A program made the translations under genes and the position numbers. From Heliocidaris tuberculata (lineage: Eukaryota > Echinodermata > Echinoidea > Camarodonta > Echinometridae): a stretch of 64,000 bases of DNA. Positions 26,321 to 41,245 of this stretch are shown piece after piece. Below the pieces are notes generated by a model that was given only the letters and a program-made list of their open reading frames with translations, was not told the DNA's origin and searched no databases. The first letter of the stretch is position 1, and every line of letters begins with the position of its first letter. The DNA lies in the NCBI GenBank assembly GCA_025618425.1, contig CM046844.1, positions 5,609,957-5,673,956 on the forward strand, given 5' to 3'.

Positions 26321-26990
26321 CAACCACCATGTGTTAAGCAAGTGCTAGAACAGTTTGTAATATTTTGGTCAAATTTGAAGTACATTTTTGAAAAGAAAAC
26401 GTATTGGATGAGGGATGTGCCGTATCATGAAGACTCAAACCGTCATAAACAATTTTACTCATGTATAATTTCCTTTTAGGTTACATTTGATGTATATTGT
26501 TGAGAAGAAAACATTTTTGATTCTTAAATGTATTACACCATATTCTATGAAATTGTTGGAATATGTCATTTGTATGCCGTTCAAGGTGATACCAAGGAAA
26601 TTGTGTATTTAATCAGTGATTATTAATTCATGTCAGCCATCATATTTATCGATGGCCATAGATTTTACTGTTGATGTAGGATGCGGTATATTCTTGAAGA
26701 TTAAGATTTCATTGCAGATTTGTCCTTTTAAAATTTTTCATATCATATTTGTTCCCGTTAATTCATCATGTACATACATTACAATTTAACATGAATCCAT
26801 TTTTATATTGATGGTCGTAAATGATATTTTTTATATAACAGACCATTTTTACAAGAATTATATTTTTTGGTTAGCCATAGCAATGGATCTGCTTATAAAA
26901 ACAGTTTCTGTTAATATATGTATTAAACTGAAATACAGTGAAAAATCTTACACTTCCATTACTTAATAAACTACTTATTTATGATTTAAC
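26321..26990 (+). other. 3' UTR and probable poly(A) site of the ATP13A-like gene
   Basis: AT-rich sequence with no coding potential follows the TGA at 26318-26320. The first well-placed AATAAA is at 26965-26970, about 645 nt after the stop. Longer 3' ends using later AATAAA copies, for example near 27997, are possible. Confidence 0.5.
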
Positions 26991-28110
26991 ATAATTACAT
27001 TACCTTGTTCTTTTCCTCTCATTGAACAAAAGATTTATGCATCTGATCCTGTAGATATGTCCTAATGATGCAAAGTCTATTTTATATTCCCTGATTTCCT
27101 AATCACTTTTTAATTTGCTTTGAACAATCATAGAAAAGAGTATGAAATTCAAAATATTTGAAAACATTTGAAACAGTATTTCATTATTTGCACAAGGCAC
27201 TAATATGGCACCATCATCAAATCATGAATTTTAAAAGCAAGAAATTGACAGCATTTACAATGCAAAAATTAAGGAGATTAGAATGATTGTATATTTTTTT
27301 TTATAAAGAGATGGGGTGTCAAATTTACATAAAAGTATCCATCAGCATATATTTGCAATTTAATCTACATGAAAGCTCAACTGTCTGATAATGAAAGACT
27401 TTTTGGTTACAATTGATTATAATTGAATGTTGGAAATTTTATGTCACAAACATAATACGTGTATAATATACATGTGTATTTTATTTTTATCTCAGGGCTC
27501 AAATGTGTCTCAATGTTGCATTCTTTTCTACATGTATCTCAAACAGATGTTGTATATTGCCTTGTAAAGAATGTACACACTATATTTTCAGGATAATTTT
27601 TTTTTTTCACATCGACATTGAAAACACAAATTTAGTTTTAGTAGAGTAGCTGTGTGCCTTTATAATTCATACTTTCCAAGGTCAATGACATTACTTTTCA
27701 GAAAGTCAGTGAAGGTCAGTGATGCTGTTGGCTTTTGCAATCAGTCTACCCTCAAAACAAGTCAAACTGTCCACTTATTCCTTATTTTTACGATGTTCTG
27801 TATTCTGATTGTCTGTCAAAGTGGCCATTCCTTGGCACAATGATTATACATGTATCAACCACGATGGTCTGTGTCTTGATTACTGCCTTTTTATAATGAA
27901 TGGGTTAAATTCAAGCTGCCTCCTTCAATTGAAAGTTGTTTTTTTAACTCTGGCATTATATGATGTAGTAATTATGATGAATTTCTTGCATCAAAATAAA
28001 ATTGTAAAACAAATTCTGAAAATTGACATAATTGTATATTATTTTGTTTTGTAATGACAGACTTGTAGGATCAGATTATTTCCTTTGCATGTGATATTTT
28101 CATATTCTCC
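26991..28110. other. Intergenic or extended 3' UTR
   Basis: AT-rich with scattered AATAAA; no coding or repeat family recognised. Confidence 0.5.
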
Positions 28111-28248
28111 TTTCCAGGCATCCGGGAACTTTCGTCATGATTGCAGCCGCTGGGTGAAAACAATAGCTTGGCAACGCATAGCAACACATTTACTTTGCAC
28201 GCATTTTGACTCTATGACAATAATGTTTTTTTTCTTTTCTTCATCAAG

Positions 28249-28465
28249 ATGCCTAAAATTTGCTGTGCCATATGTTGTCACAACCACAATATGATGCAGG
28301 GATAATCTCTTTCATTTTGTATTTTTTCTGATCGCGTTAAATACAGCGAAAGATGGGGAAAATGTGTAAACGCAATGGAAATCTGCAAGAAAAATCCAGA
28401 TAACAACAAACGCTGGGAACCGATGTATTACGTTTGGCTCATTTGTTCGGATCATTTCATAATAG
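28249..28465 (+). pseudogene. THAP-type zinc-finger domain exon with one in-frame stop
   Basis: From ATG 28249 one frame reads MPKICCAICCHNHNMMQG, a TAA stop (28303-28305), then SLSFCIFSDRVKYSERWGK, WEPMYYVWLICSDHF and a splice-donor-like GTACAT at 28466. This fits the C2CH THAP zinc finger: N-terminal MPK with paired Cys, a GKSLSFxxFP-like strand, a Trp in the helix, then Trp-x-Pro and C-S-x-H-F. The stop sits where the family usually has Lys, so a single A-to-T change explains it. No continuation exon was recognised. THAP domains are DNA-binding modules of cellular factors and of P-element and Kolobok transposases. It is either a decayed transposase 5' exon or a decayed THAP gene; the surroundings favour transposon debris. 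Confidence 0.75.
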
Positions 28466-29007
28466 GTACATATCTTGCTGATATTTAGCTTCAGTCTTAT
28501 ATACATGTATTTACAAAGAGAGCTAAATAGATTTCAAATACAGAAAATGTGTTATGGGAACCAAAAACAATAACTCGCTCATGCAGCTGTTCACTACTCC
28601 GTATCATCACGACATGGGACTTTGTACAGTCCCACCTACTAAGTTTTGTGACGGCTTTTTAAAATATTTTTTTAAATTCCCTGAATGTGACATCAACCAC
28701 TCCGACAAGTATGAGGTTATCCTGCCAGGAGTGAATTTCCGATGATGTTCGCTGTGCGAGAGTCGTTCTATGTGCATACAAATAAAATGCAATGGATTTA
28801 TTGCATGCAAATTCTAAGTGTGGGACCAAAGTCAACTAAGTGCGATGCTCAAGCGAGCCGTGTTTTCACCCACTGAGGCGTTACTAGGGTCGTAGTTAAG
28901 AAAGTGATGTCACGCTGGTAAGCAGAATTCTAAAAGTCAAACAATGATGTTATGGGTCTCAGTCTGATTTTGCCAGTTTACATTAGTCTTACATACCAGC
29001 CTGCAAT

Positions 29008-29272
29008 TTAAGAGAAGGTTGAGTTCTGGTAAACGTGACAAATAATATGTGAGCTTTCTCATTTTTTCTTTGTCAGTTTGGAAGAATATAATATTAGAAA
29101 TGCCCCCTGAAAAGAATTGTTCTTCAAATTCCCTCCTATTCGAAAAATGACAAGAAATGGCTGAAGCGTTTGGGCCGAACATTCATGCCACATGTGTGTA
29201 CAGCTGCATGATATACCCATGTCATTCCAAAACCTCATAGTATACACCAATTCTTATGTAGACATGATCAAC
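29008..29272. mobile_element. Family A TTAA MITE, truncated
   Basis: It starts at TTAA followed by GAGAAGGTTGAGTTCTGG, continues through the CCCCCTGAAAAGAATTG and CATACACCAATTCTTATGT blocks, and stops at GACATGATCAAC before the right end. It lies between the ATPase and RPL22. Confidence 0.75.
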
Positions 29273-31936
29273 TAGAAAACTATGAGTTTAAAATAGGAAA
29301 ATGAAAGTGATGACTAAACGAAAGCACTTGATCTTAACCATGTATGATAAGAGCAATGGATAGATGTCTCAGTTTACAAGTAGTTTTCAAGTGTGACTGG
29401 AAACTAAATTTGAAATATACTGCAAATTCATTGATACTTTGTCACTTTTTAATCTTGAATTTATTTTGATTTTGTGCCTTAAGAAACACTTAGGTAGATT
29501 AGAAGAAAATGTCAAGAATGTTTTAGGAATTTTAGCAATACATGTATGTTGAATACAGATGAGGAAGACAAGTGCTTAGCGTACAACTGTAGAGAAATCA
29601 AATTTTAAAAATTTACCATATAGTTATACTTCAAATAGTGTATTGTCTGTGATCTATTGATGTTTGTAAATACATGTGTGTTAACTGTATGTTGTGTAAT
29701 CTTAGAAAGTCAGTCAGAAAATATTGGAGTAAACTCACAGGAGCATGGAAAAATGCTCTAATTTTTCAGACCTATTAAGTTATCTCTGGATAACAGTGGA
29801 TATGATACCCAGGAGTAATGTAAGCATGTATGCGATGCAGGGGCTTCCCTGAATCAGGTGATGTGAAGAGTCGTCTCATCATTTTGAAAAGTAAAATCTT
29901 AAACACAACTGATAATTTAAATACCTGTAGTGGTAGAGGGAACATAATGCTTGAAAAACACTACAATTTAATTTGATTATGGTAATCATATCGTGCTTTT
30001 GTCATTTTATTTTTTCCTGATTTTTTTAACCAGTAAATATACACAAATATATTATACATGTAGCTTGTTATTTACTATGCGTGACAGTAAAGCAGTATCT
30101 TTGTGTGTGATAGAATATTGTACAAATAACAATATTTCTTGTGCTTACAATATTTACGTCATATATGGTAACCTTTCTATTTTATTCAGTACATGTATTT
30201 TAGAAATCGATGCTTTATCTCATTTTCTGAGAGGCTTTTCACTTATTACATGTATTACAATATATGAGAGTTAATCAATTCTGTGAATACTTATACATGT
30301 ATTTCCTTTTATATATTTTTTTCTTCAACTTTTTAGATCCTTCTTTGTATTGTGGTCAGATCGATCCATCAATCTGATGCCCCCCTCCAATAAAAAATGC
30401 CGGTAAATGATCACTAGATAAACCATTTTGTCATTTTTGAAAATATGATTTTGAAAAATGTGACTTCAACTCTGAAATTCTGTAAGCTAGGAAATCAATC
30501 AATTTTTGCTTTGATGTATATGTATTGAATTTTACTTATCTTCCATTAAATATTGAATTTATAATGTTTCAATTAATTATTCAGGTGATATTGTCTAGAG
30601 GAGCAATCTTGATTTGGTAATGAATACATGTTTGGAATGCAGTATTATTGAGTATTATTTTTATAGAAACAGATCAGCCATATGTATTTGAAATAGGGAA
30701 TTCTCTTCAAGTTTTTTTTTGGTTTTTTTAACCTTTGAAAATCATGGATACTGATAATTCAAATTAATGACTTGGAGTTTGTTTTAGCACTGGAAAGGCA
30801 TCAATACAAAGTCCTTAAACTTTTTATAATACAATTTGAAAGGGAGAGTGTTATCGATACATACATGCACATAATTCCAACTGAGTTTTTGTACTGCCGG
30901 AGAAGAAGGGCATTTAGAATATTTTTTTTTTCTTGAGAGGATGTGTGCATTCTCAATTTCTCATGCACAACTCACATACTCTCTCTGCAGTGGGGTCAGG
31001 TCATTAACGATGTCAATTGCTGTAGTTGGAAAATAATGGACATCGGTCATCTGCTGAATAAGTACATGTATTGCTTTGCAGTTTTGTGTGTCTGAGGTTG
31101 TATTTTTAATTCAAGATCTTATAAAGATGTGGCAATCAGATCTGATTATATGTAGATCCAAGAACAACATTGAACATCATCTGAAAGACATCACTTCCGA
31201 TAGAATGGGGATTGGTTTATAAAAGGGTCAAGGAGCCACTTACTAAAACAACTCATGCCATTTCTTTTAGTTCTCAAGTCTTTGAAATAAGAAACTTTTC
31301 TTGAATGACAATGTTCTTGGAATTACATGCATCTCATTTATGATACCCTCATTGAATCTTGTCTACTGCTATTTGTATGTTTATTTGTAAGGATACAGGG
31401 TACATACAATTAATAAAAATGCATGTCAAACTTAAAAATGCTGTATGTGGTGTCTATTTGTTTTGTTCATTTTTTTTCAGACATGGTTACTACATAACGT
31501 AGATATGTAGAGGTCATACAAGTAGAGGTCATACAAGAAGAGGCTAAAGAAGACAAGATGCCATGTTAAGTTCATTCTTTCAAAGTAATTCATGAATTCA
31601 TTGAGAATCTTTTTGATACATATGGTAATATATATGGTGGATGCTTGTAATTTTGAAGTTTCATAGTTTAGAACACACTTGACATTTCCTACCAGGGAGT
31701 TTACTCTGAAAGTGAAAGGTTTCCTGACCATTTCTCGAAAGTTCATGATTCTAGATATGAAATAGGGCTTTTTAATTCCAAAAATTTGACATAAAGATAG
31801 TATCCATTTTCGTAATTATAAACCCTTTTCATTTGAATTCGAACCGTTTTATATCTATAATCATCTGACAGAACCGATAAATCAGAACCTGTAGTTGGAT
31901 CCAAAGCTTATAAAGACTCCAAATTTTGACAATTAA
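29273..31936. other. Intergenic, nothing recognised
   Basis: About 2.7 kb of AT-rich DNA with several TACATGTAT words but no coding frame, exon or inverted repeat that I can support. Confidence 0.5.
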
Positions 31937-32692
31937 TTAAAGATAGAGTTGAGTTCTGATGATTACCTTGTGAAAGAAATTGCCTGGAAGCAACTTGGAG
32001 AGGTTTATTATATACAACATGTACACAAAAACTTGTATACTGTGAGGTTTTTGAATCATTAAAATGGTGAGATATTTGGCCGAGTCTTACTGAAAGTCAC
32101 AAGCTCTGCACACAGAAATATCTATATGGGACTACATATGTGGCATCTAAGTTTGGGGCAATTCCTCGGTAACAGAAGGATATGCAGACACATTTTACCA
32201 ACTTCAAACCATAACTACAAATTTTTTTTTTGTAATGGTAGAACATTTCAAACATCAGAGATGTAAGATTAGATCAACTGCCTTTGATCTAAAAAAAAAA
32301 AAAAAGAAGCAGTAATTATGTTTGCATGTCCTTCGTTACCGACCGCATGAATATGCAAATTTCATTACTGCTTGGCCTTAACAGAATTTTTTTTTCTTTT
32401 TAAAGTCAAAGGCAGTTCATCTAATCTTACATCTCTGATGTTTGAAATGTTCTACCATTACAAAAAAAAACAACTACTTATGGTTTGAAGTTGGTAAAAT
32501 GTGTCTGAATATCCTTCCCGTTACTGTGGAATTGCCCTTTGGTCAGAACTTTTGAGCCATTTCTTGTCATATTTCGAATACGAGGGCATTTGAAATGCAA
32601 TCCTGTCCAGGGGACATTTCCTTCCTGATATTCTTTCAAACAGGCATAAAAATCATTTTTTTAACCTTTACCAGAACTCAACCTTCTGTTAA
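31937..32692. mobile_element. Family A TTAA MITE split by another foldback element
   Basis: The left half runs from TTAA at 31937 to about 32157, the right half from about 32537 to TTAA at 32689-32692; both match family A. An unrelated palindrome sits between them. The right-hand TTAA is also the left border of the next foldback, so two elements share one TTAA. Confidence 0.8.
32157..32537. mobile_element. Foldback element inserted in a family A MITE
   Basis: Arms of about 150 bp are nearly perfect inverse copies: the left begins GGGCAATTCCTCGGTAAC and the right ends GTTACTGTGGAATTGCCC. The arms share ACATTTTACCAACTTCAAAC and GAACATTTCAAACATCAGAG. The spacer is about 60 bp and mentions no gene. 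Confidence 0.8.
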
Positions 32693-33549
32693 AGGGCGAA
32701 CGAAGTCCACCCTGGTATTTAGTTGATTGGAATACAAGCAGAAAAATAAGAGAAACAGATTACTGAAAGTTTGAGCAAAATTCAAAAAGAAATAAAGTTA
32801 TGAATTTTTGAACTGGTAATTAATCAAACACAAATTGGCAACTCCTTGATGTATCATGCGAGCTCTTCTTCCATTTGCACTGGACAGAAAAATTCATTAA
32901 TTTTCTTTTTAATTGACGAAGGAATAAACTTGTTTCATACAGGTTTTGTGTAAAGCATGTGACATGATTACATAGAGGTTGCATGTATGATTAAATATTG
33001 TTTTAGTGAAAATGGAAATTCATATTTTCATACTTGCCAACATTTGGAATTCAGAAAACTGGATGCACAAATTGATATTGGCAGGGGGTCCAGGGAGCTC
33101 CATCATCACCACCTCCACTGGCGGTGTGGGGGTGGAGATCCCTAGAGTAAGGGGTCCAGCGGCCTGCCTCAGGGCCCCTGGCTGACACTGTTCCACTCAT
33201 GGTTGCTTTTATTTTGACAGATTTTCACCCGAAATCAAACCAAATCACAAATCATGTACGACTACTTACTGTACCGGACTTCCCCAAAATCTGAACGTTC
33301 AGATTTTTATGGCTCTAAAAACTTAAAAAACTGAATTGGCATGTATCTATTTTCAGTACATGTACAGGAGAATGGGAGAGGAGCTTGCAAGATATGTCAG
33401 AGTTGCCAATTTGTGTTCGATTGATAACAACTTTCAAAATTTTTCGTATTTGTTATCAGATTATGCTCAAACTTTCATTGATCGGTTTCTTTAATTTTTT
33501 GGCTTCTTTTAAAACAACCTGATCTCAGGTGGACTTTGCCTTGGTTCAT
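32689..33549. mobile_element. Foldback element starting TTAAAGGGCGAACGAAGTCC
   Basis: The left arm (32689-32900) and right arm (about 33370-33549) are imperfect inverted repeats; both contain AAGTCCACC, GAAAGTTTGAGCA and CAAATTGGCAACTC/GAGTTGCCAATTTG. The middle holds a GC-richer stretch (33080-33190) with GGGGTCCAG/CCCCTGG pieces and no open frame. Confidence 0.65.
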
Positions 33550-33592
33550 GTTTTGTTTTATTTTTTAAAAATAATTCATCACTCTCATGACG

Positions 33593-33799
33593 TACTGTCA
33601 AACCTGAAACTTATGCTACATAAAACTTTCACGAATCGTTAATGACGGCCAATTTTGCAGCAAGAAACTTTCGCAAATTGCAATGATTTTATGTTGTTTT
33701 GTGATTTTATTATTTCGCGGCATGAAAATTTCGCGAATCTCGACCACTCATGAAATTTGTGAAAGTTTCATGCACCCAAAAATTTCTGGTTTTAAAGTA
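33593..33799. mobile_element. TA-flanked mariner-like MITE (family D)
   Basis: The ends CTGTCAAACCTGAAAC and TTTCTGGTTTTAAAG are imperfect inverse copies flanked by TA. Inside are repeated CGAAAGTTT / AAACTTTCG modules. Sister copies are at 56449-56632 and 61789-61985. TA duplication is the hallmark of the Tc1/mariner superfamily. Confidence 0.65.
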
Positions 33800-34373
33800 T
33801 ACACCTGTATCTACACTACAGAGGGGGTGTAGATTTGTAAAATACACCCTCACTGATGTGATTAGTATCTTGCGAATTAACTCAATGTGACAAGAAGTAT
33901 CAAACGACATTTGGAATTTATGTTTGTCTCAAAACACCATTCATACATGTATCACAACACAGATTATCATCCTTCCTCATCCAAATTTATTGCAACAAAG
34001 GTCCCATAAAACTGACACAACATCATTACTTCACAAGCAAAATGCATTTTGTCTGTATTTCTCCACCTCGAGGATCATGCATTCAAGTAATTCTTATTTA
34101 CTCTTCTCAAAAATAATCAAACTATTCTTTTCTCCCAACTCCCTCATTTTATGAGGTTCATGCTCATATTCTATTTCAACATATTGTCAGCAATACTTCA
34201 TTGTTTTTCACACCGAAAGAGTCTCTGGATATCTCTTTTCAAATAATCTAAATTCCTATCCCTCTTGTCTAGTTCTCTTGTCAAGTTAGTCACAACACCT
34301 AACCTTCCTCCTCCACATCTACTTTCTTAACCATCAGACAACAAAATAATCTGCAGTCAAGATAATTGCTGCT
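33800..34373. other. Spacer between the repeat cluster and the RPL22 3' end
   Basis: AT-rich, pyrimidine-biased on the plus strand; one 76-codon frame (33924-34154) resembles nothing known. Confidence 0.5.
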
Positions 34374-34398
34374 GTGTAAATAAAACATTTATTTACAC
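34374..34398. terminator. Perfect palindrome carrying poly(A) signals on both strands
   Basis: GTGTAAATAAA (34374-34384) and TTTATTTACAC (34388-34398) are exact inverted copies around a 3-nt loop. The minus-strand AATAAA (34393-34388) lies about 195 nt past the RPL22 stop and is its likely poly(A) signal. The plus strand carries AATAAA in the same hairpin, so transcripts from either side could be cleaved here. Confidence 0.6.
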
Positions 34399-34583
34399 CT
34401 GTGGATCATCACATAAAGTTCATCAGAAACTGGTCGTCTAGTAGCTTCTGGATAAATCACATTGCTTGTGTTCATGTGTGCCTGTGTTTGTGGATTCCTT
34501 CGATCCACTCTCATTGAGTTCTTGATCGTTCAAAGGCAGGACTTTGGATGTCAGCGATGATCTGGGTAGCGATGGCATGACAG

Positions 34584-38303
<3,720 letters not shown>

Positions 38304-38329
38304 GATTTTCGGCAATGCAATAAAAGAGG
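38304..38329 (-). promoter_or_regulatory. TOP-like transcription start and short 5' UTR of RPL22
   Basis: On the minus strand the bases ahead of the proposed ATG read CCTCTTTTATTG at the 5' end: a C followed by a pyrimidine run, 26 nt from the start codon. Short leaders that begin with C and an oligopyrimidine tract (5' TOP) are the rule for animal ribosomal protein mRNAs and couple their translation to growth signals through TOR. I see no clear TATA box upstream. The exact start base is inferred. Confidence 0.5.
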
Positions 38330-38880
38330 CCGATTGTAGGATGCTATTCATGTTCAGGGCATTCATTCTCAGAAAATATGTTTAAAAAAAATCACAGTAC
38401 ACATTTCATCAATAGGTAAATATATACAGATTAAAATTATTAATTTAAAAATAGGCAACCAGTTTGAAAATAGAACAATTATAATTTTTAATATCTAAAT
38501 GTAAGAAATATAAAAAACGGAAGTTAGCAACTAGACCTAGGTACCGGATCGATGCATTGCCGAAGTACTGATCTGTATTTTTTTTTTTTACAGATCAGTG
38601 ATCGGTAGGGCTATAGGAGTTTTATTTTGTTGATCATTAGATGATTAAATTATACGACAATAAATTTTATTGTCGTATATAATATATTTATAATAATCTT
38701 TTATATTCTGCGGACTATGGGCTAGGTCTAAAATCGATTTTACAAAAATGTCTTTAGTAACAAAGACGGTTGTACATGTATAAGAAAACTATCATATCAC
38801 AGCTATATGGTAACAGATGCCTATAACCCCCTCCCCCCCACCCCCCTCCCCCGGCCTCCCGCCGTGAACTTGAAGCAACC

Positions 38881-38970
38881 ACAATAAAAATAAACAAATA
38901 AATAAATAAATAAAAAATAATGATAAATAAATAAATAAATAAATAAATAAAACAAAAAAATAATGAATAA
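38881..38970. repeat. (AAAT)n repeat with adjoining C-rich run
   Basis: AAATAAAT units from about 38885 to 38970, preceded by a CCCCCTCC-rich stretch (38828-38855). It lies upstream of RPL22. The overlapping Tyr/Phe/Ile-rich minus frames are repeat translations. Confidence 0.9.
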
Positions 38971-39309
38971 ACATAATAATAAACGGCAGGCGTATAATGT
39001 ATTGCATTGTATCTATATTTTCCAATCACGATGATATAAGATGAAACATTACAAACAAATAGAATGATACATTCTGAACATCAGAATTGTGAATAGGCTG
39101 GATGGCTCACTCACTCTATAAAGCTGTCTTCCCTGGGGTCCAGATGAATATACAAATAAAACATACATATACACAAAGAAACAAAATGGCAATATCATAC
39201 AAAAACAAACTAGATTTCAAAAAAGAAGAGGGGGAAATGTCAATACCCCCCCCCCTCCCTAGATTGGTAAAACAGGCATATTCCTTTAATAGGTAAATCA
39301 TTTTTAATT

Positions 39310-39655
39310 TTTTATTTGAAAATTCTACGGAAACACTCAGTCTTGGATTTTGGTAACCAAAGAGATTCGATCATACCATGCCCTCCGTTGGTAACAATTA
39401 GTTTCCCTGAGCCTTAAACAGTATGAATAAATCACAAACTCTAAATGACTCCTATAGATAGGGAGGAGCCAAACCATGCAACGATTTATAGACCATCATA
39501 TTCAAGTGCATAGTACGTCTGGGCAGTAGGGATTTCCAACCTAATTTAAGATGAATTTCCTTATTTGAAATACGATTGAAAGGATTAACTTTTTAAATGA
39601 TGCGACCGGCCCTATTTTGTATTTTTTGTAAGACGTGATCAGTACACTTCTTGCT
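39310..39655 (-). pseudogene. Decayed non-LTR retrotransposon reverse transcriptase, C-terminal part
   Basis: The minus strand encodes LQKIQNRAGRII, a stop, then KVNPFNRISNKEIHLKLGWK, SLLPRRTMHLNMMVYKSLHG and LAPPYL. After further stops and a frame change comes LPKSKTECFRRIF. This is the familiar C-terminal tail of Jockey/CR1-like reverse transcriptases (QN-RAxR, LGW-SL-RR, YKxLHGLAPPYL, LPKxxTE). Several stops show it is dead. No upstream polymerase core was seen, consistent with 5' truncation. Confidence 0.85.
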
Positions 39656-40327
39656 TGCTGAATCATTATATAATGTCAGCATAATCTTTATGTCTTCTCA
39701 TTTAATTATAATATGCATACACGCGGGCGTGGCTCAAAGATGAATATCAATCAGATCTCAGTGAATGATCATGAGAAGTGTTGGCTGGGCTTAAATGAAA
39801 AGTGGTGGGCCTACGGTGCTCCTCCCCTGCATGGGCATCCCGTCCTGTGGAAACAAACTTCAAATAAAATGAAATATCTTTCCAATATAAAGAACAGTTA
39901 ACCAGTCTTCTTTGAGAGGCCATTTCTCAGTTTCGAAATTAATGATGTAAGCTATGGCATATAGTGGCACAAACGACTAGCAGCATGATGCATATACCCA
40001 CAATCTTATAATTTATTTTACCTTGATCCCTGAGGGGGGGGGGCCTAATAATGTGCCGCCTCATCATGGGTAGTGGAAAAAATCCCTAGGCATGGGGTAC
40101 AATTTTGTTTTGGAAAATCAAGTGGCCCCACTGTTAGATCTTGGCCTCAGACATGGATTACTCTTTTCTTCAGAATAATACCGCACCCATTAAGTGAAAT
40201 CCCAGATAATTTAAATCATTTTGCCTTTCATCCAAAGTCCCTAATAATGCATGGGTGCCCTTTTCTGCCAAAATGACCCGTTGGGTTACGAAGTTCAGCC
40301 TGCTCCCAAGCCATCTGAGTGACCCTT

Positions 40328-40372
40328 CCCCCCCCCCCCCCCCCCCCCCGCCCTTCAACCCCCACCCCCGAA
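40328..40372. repeat. Homopolymer C tract
   Basis: More than 20 consecutive C, then CCCTTCAACCCCCACCCCCG. Similar G or C runs occur at about 4227-4243, 9733-9745, 34730-34742 and 35101-35117. Confidence 0.9.
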
Positions 40373-41129
40373 CCTTGATTTACATTTTAAATTGTATGAT
40401 AACATGCATAGAATATTCATTTTTTCATGGTATCAAATCGATTTCTAACCAACACAACATTACTGTGCTAATATTTAGATCAGGGAGCTGCTTAGATCGA
40501 TCATTGGTCTACGACATAAATTACCAAATTGGCTAAAACTAGCTGATCTGACTGTTTTACACGTCACGCCCACTGAGGTCAGTGGTCACGGCACGTAAAA
40601 CGTGCACGTACGCGCGCAGCTACCATTTCGCACGTATGTCAATGCAATATTTACGTGCAAATTATTTGTGTAGACCCACGTACTCTACCTGTACGTAGTA
40701 TACATCACAAATTTTACCATGTAAGTTGAATTATTTTTTATGTTTTTGATATATTTATCGATGTTTTGTTTGCATAATGAAAATATGAAAATATGCCATA
40801 TAATTTCAATAACATTTGAGTTAAATGATAACAAATACGCAACGTTACTTTTGTACGAATTCTCCATGTTCTCAGCTACCCTGAAATACACCTTTATTTA
40901 TGCTAAAAAGTAATCTGTATGTGCACAGCTACAGCAAGCACACTCTCTGGCGTGTTGAGGTCTGCAGAAATCACAATATATTACAGGTCTGGGTTATTTT
41001 TTTTTTTAATTAAAAAAAAAAAAAATAAATAACACACATGCACACGCTGGTATCATTATGGCTATAGGCATAGGCAAGCTCTCATGGCTCTTCATTTATT
41101 TGATGTACGATAAAAGAGCAATGTAGATA

Positions 41130-41245
41130 AAAATTAAAATGCCTTGCTCAAGGGCATAAGTGCCGTGCTTGGGATCGATCGAACGCCCAATCCTCGCATC
41201 TCCAGTCAAGCGCCTTAAAGTTAAACCACTGGACCACGGCACCTC
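41130..41245 (-). mobile_element. tRNA-derived SINE
   Basis: On the minus strand GGTGCCGTGGTCCAGTGGTT and GGCGTTCGATCGATCCC match pol III A- and B-box spacing, followed by GCCCTTGAGCAAGGCATTTT. It lies between RPL22 and GPS2. Confidence 0.65.

Noticed and set aside
38754..39029. Tyr/Phe/Ile-rich minus-strand frames
   Set aside because: They are produced by the (AAAT)n repeat and the neighbouring C-rich run.
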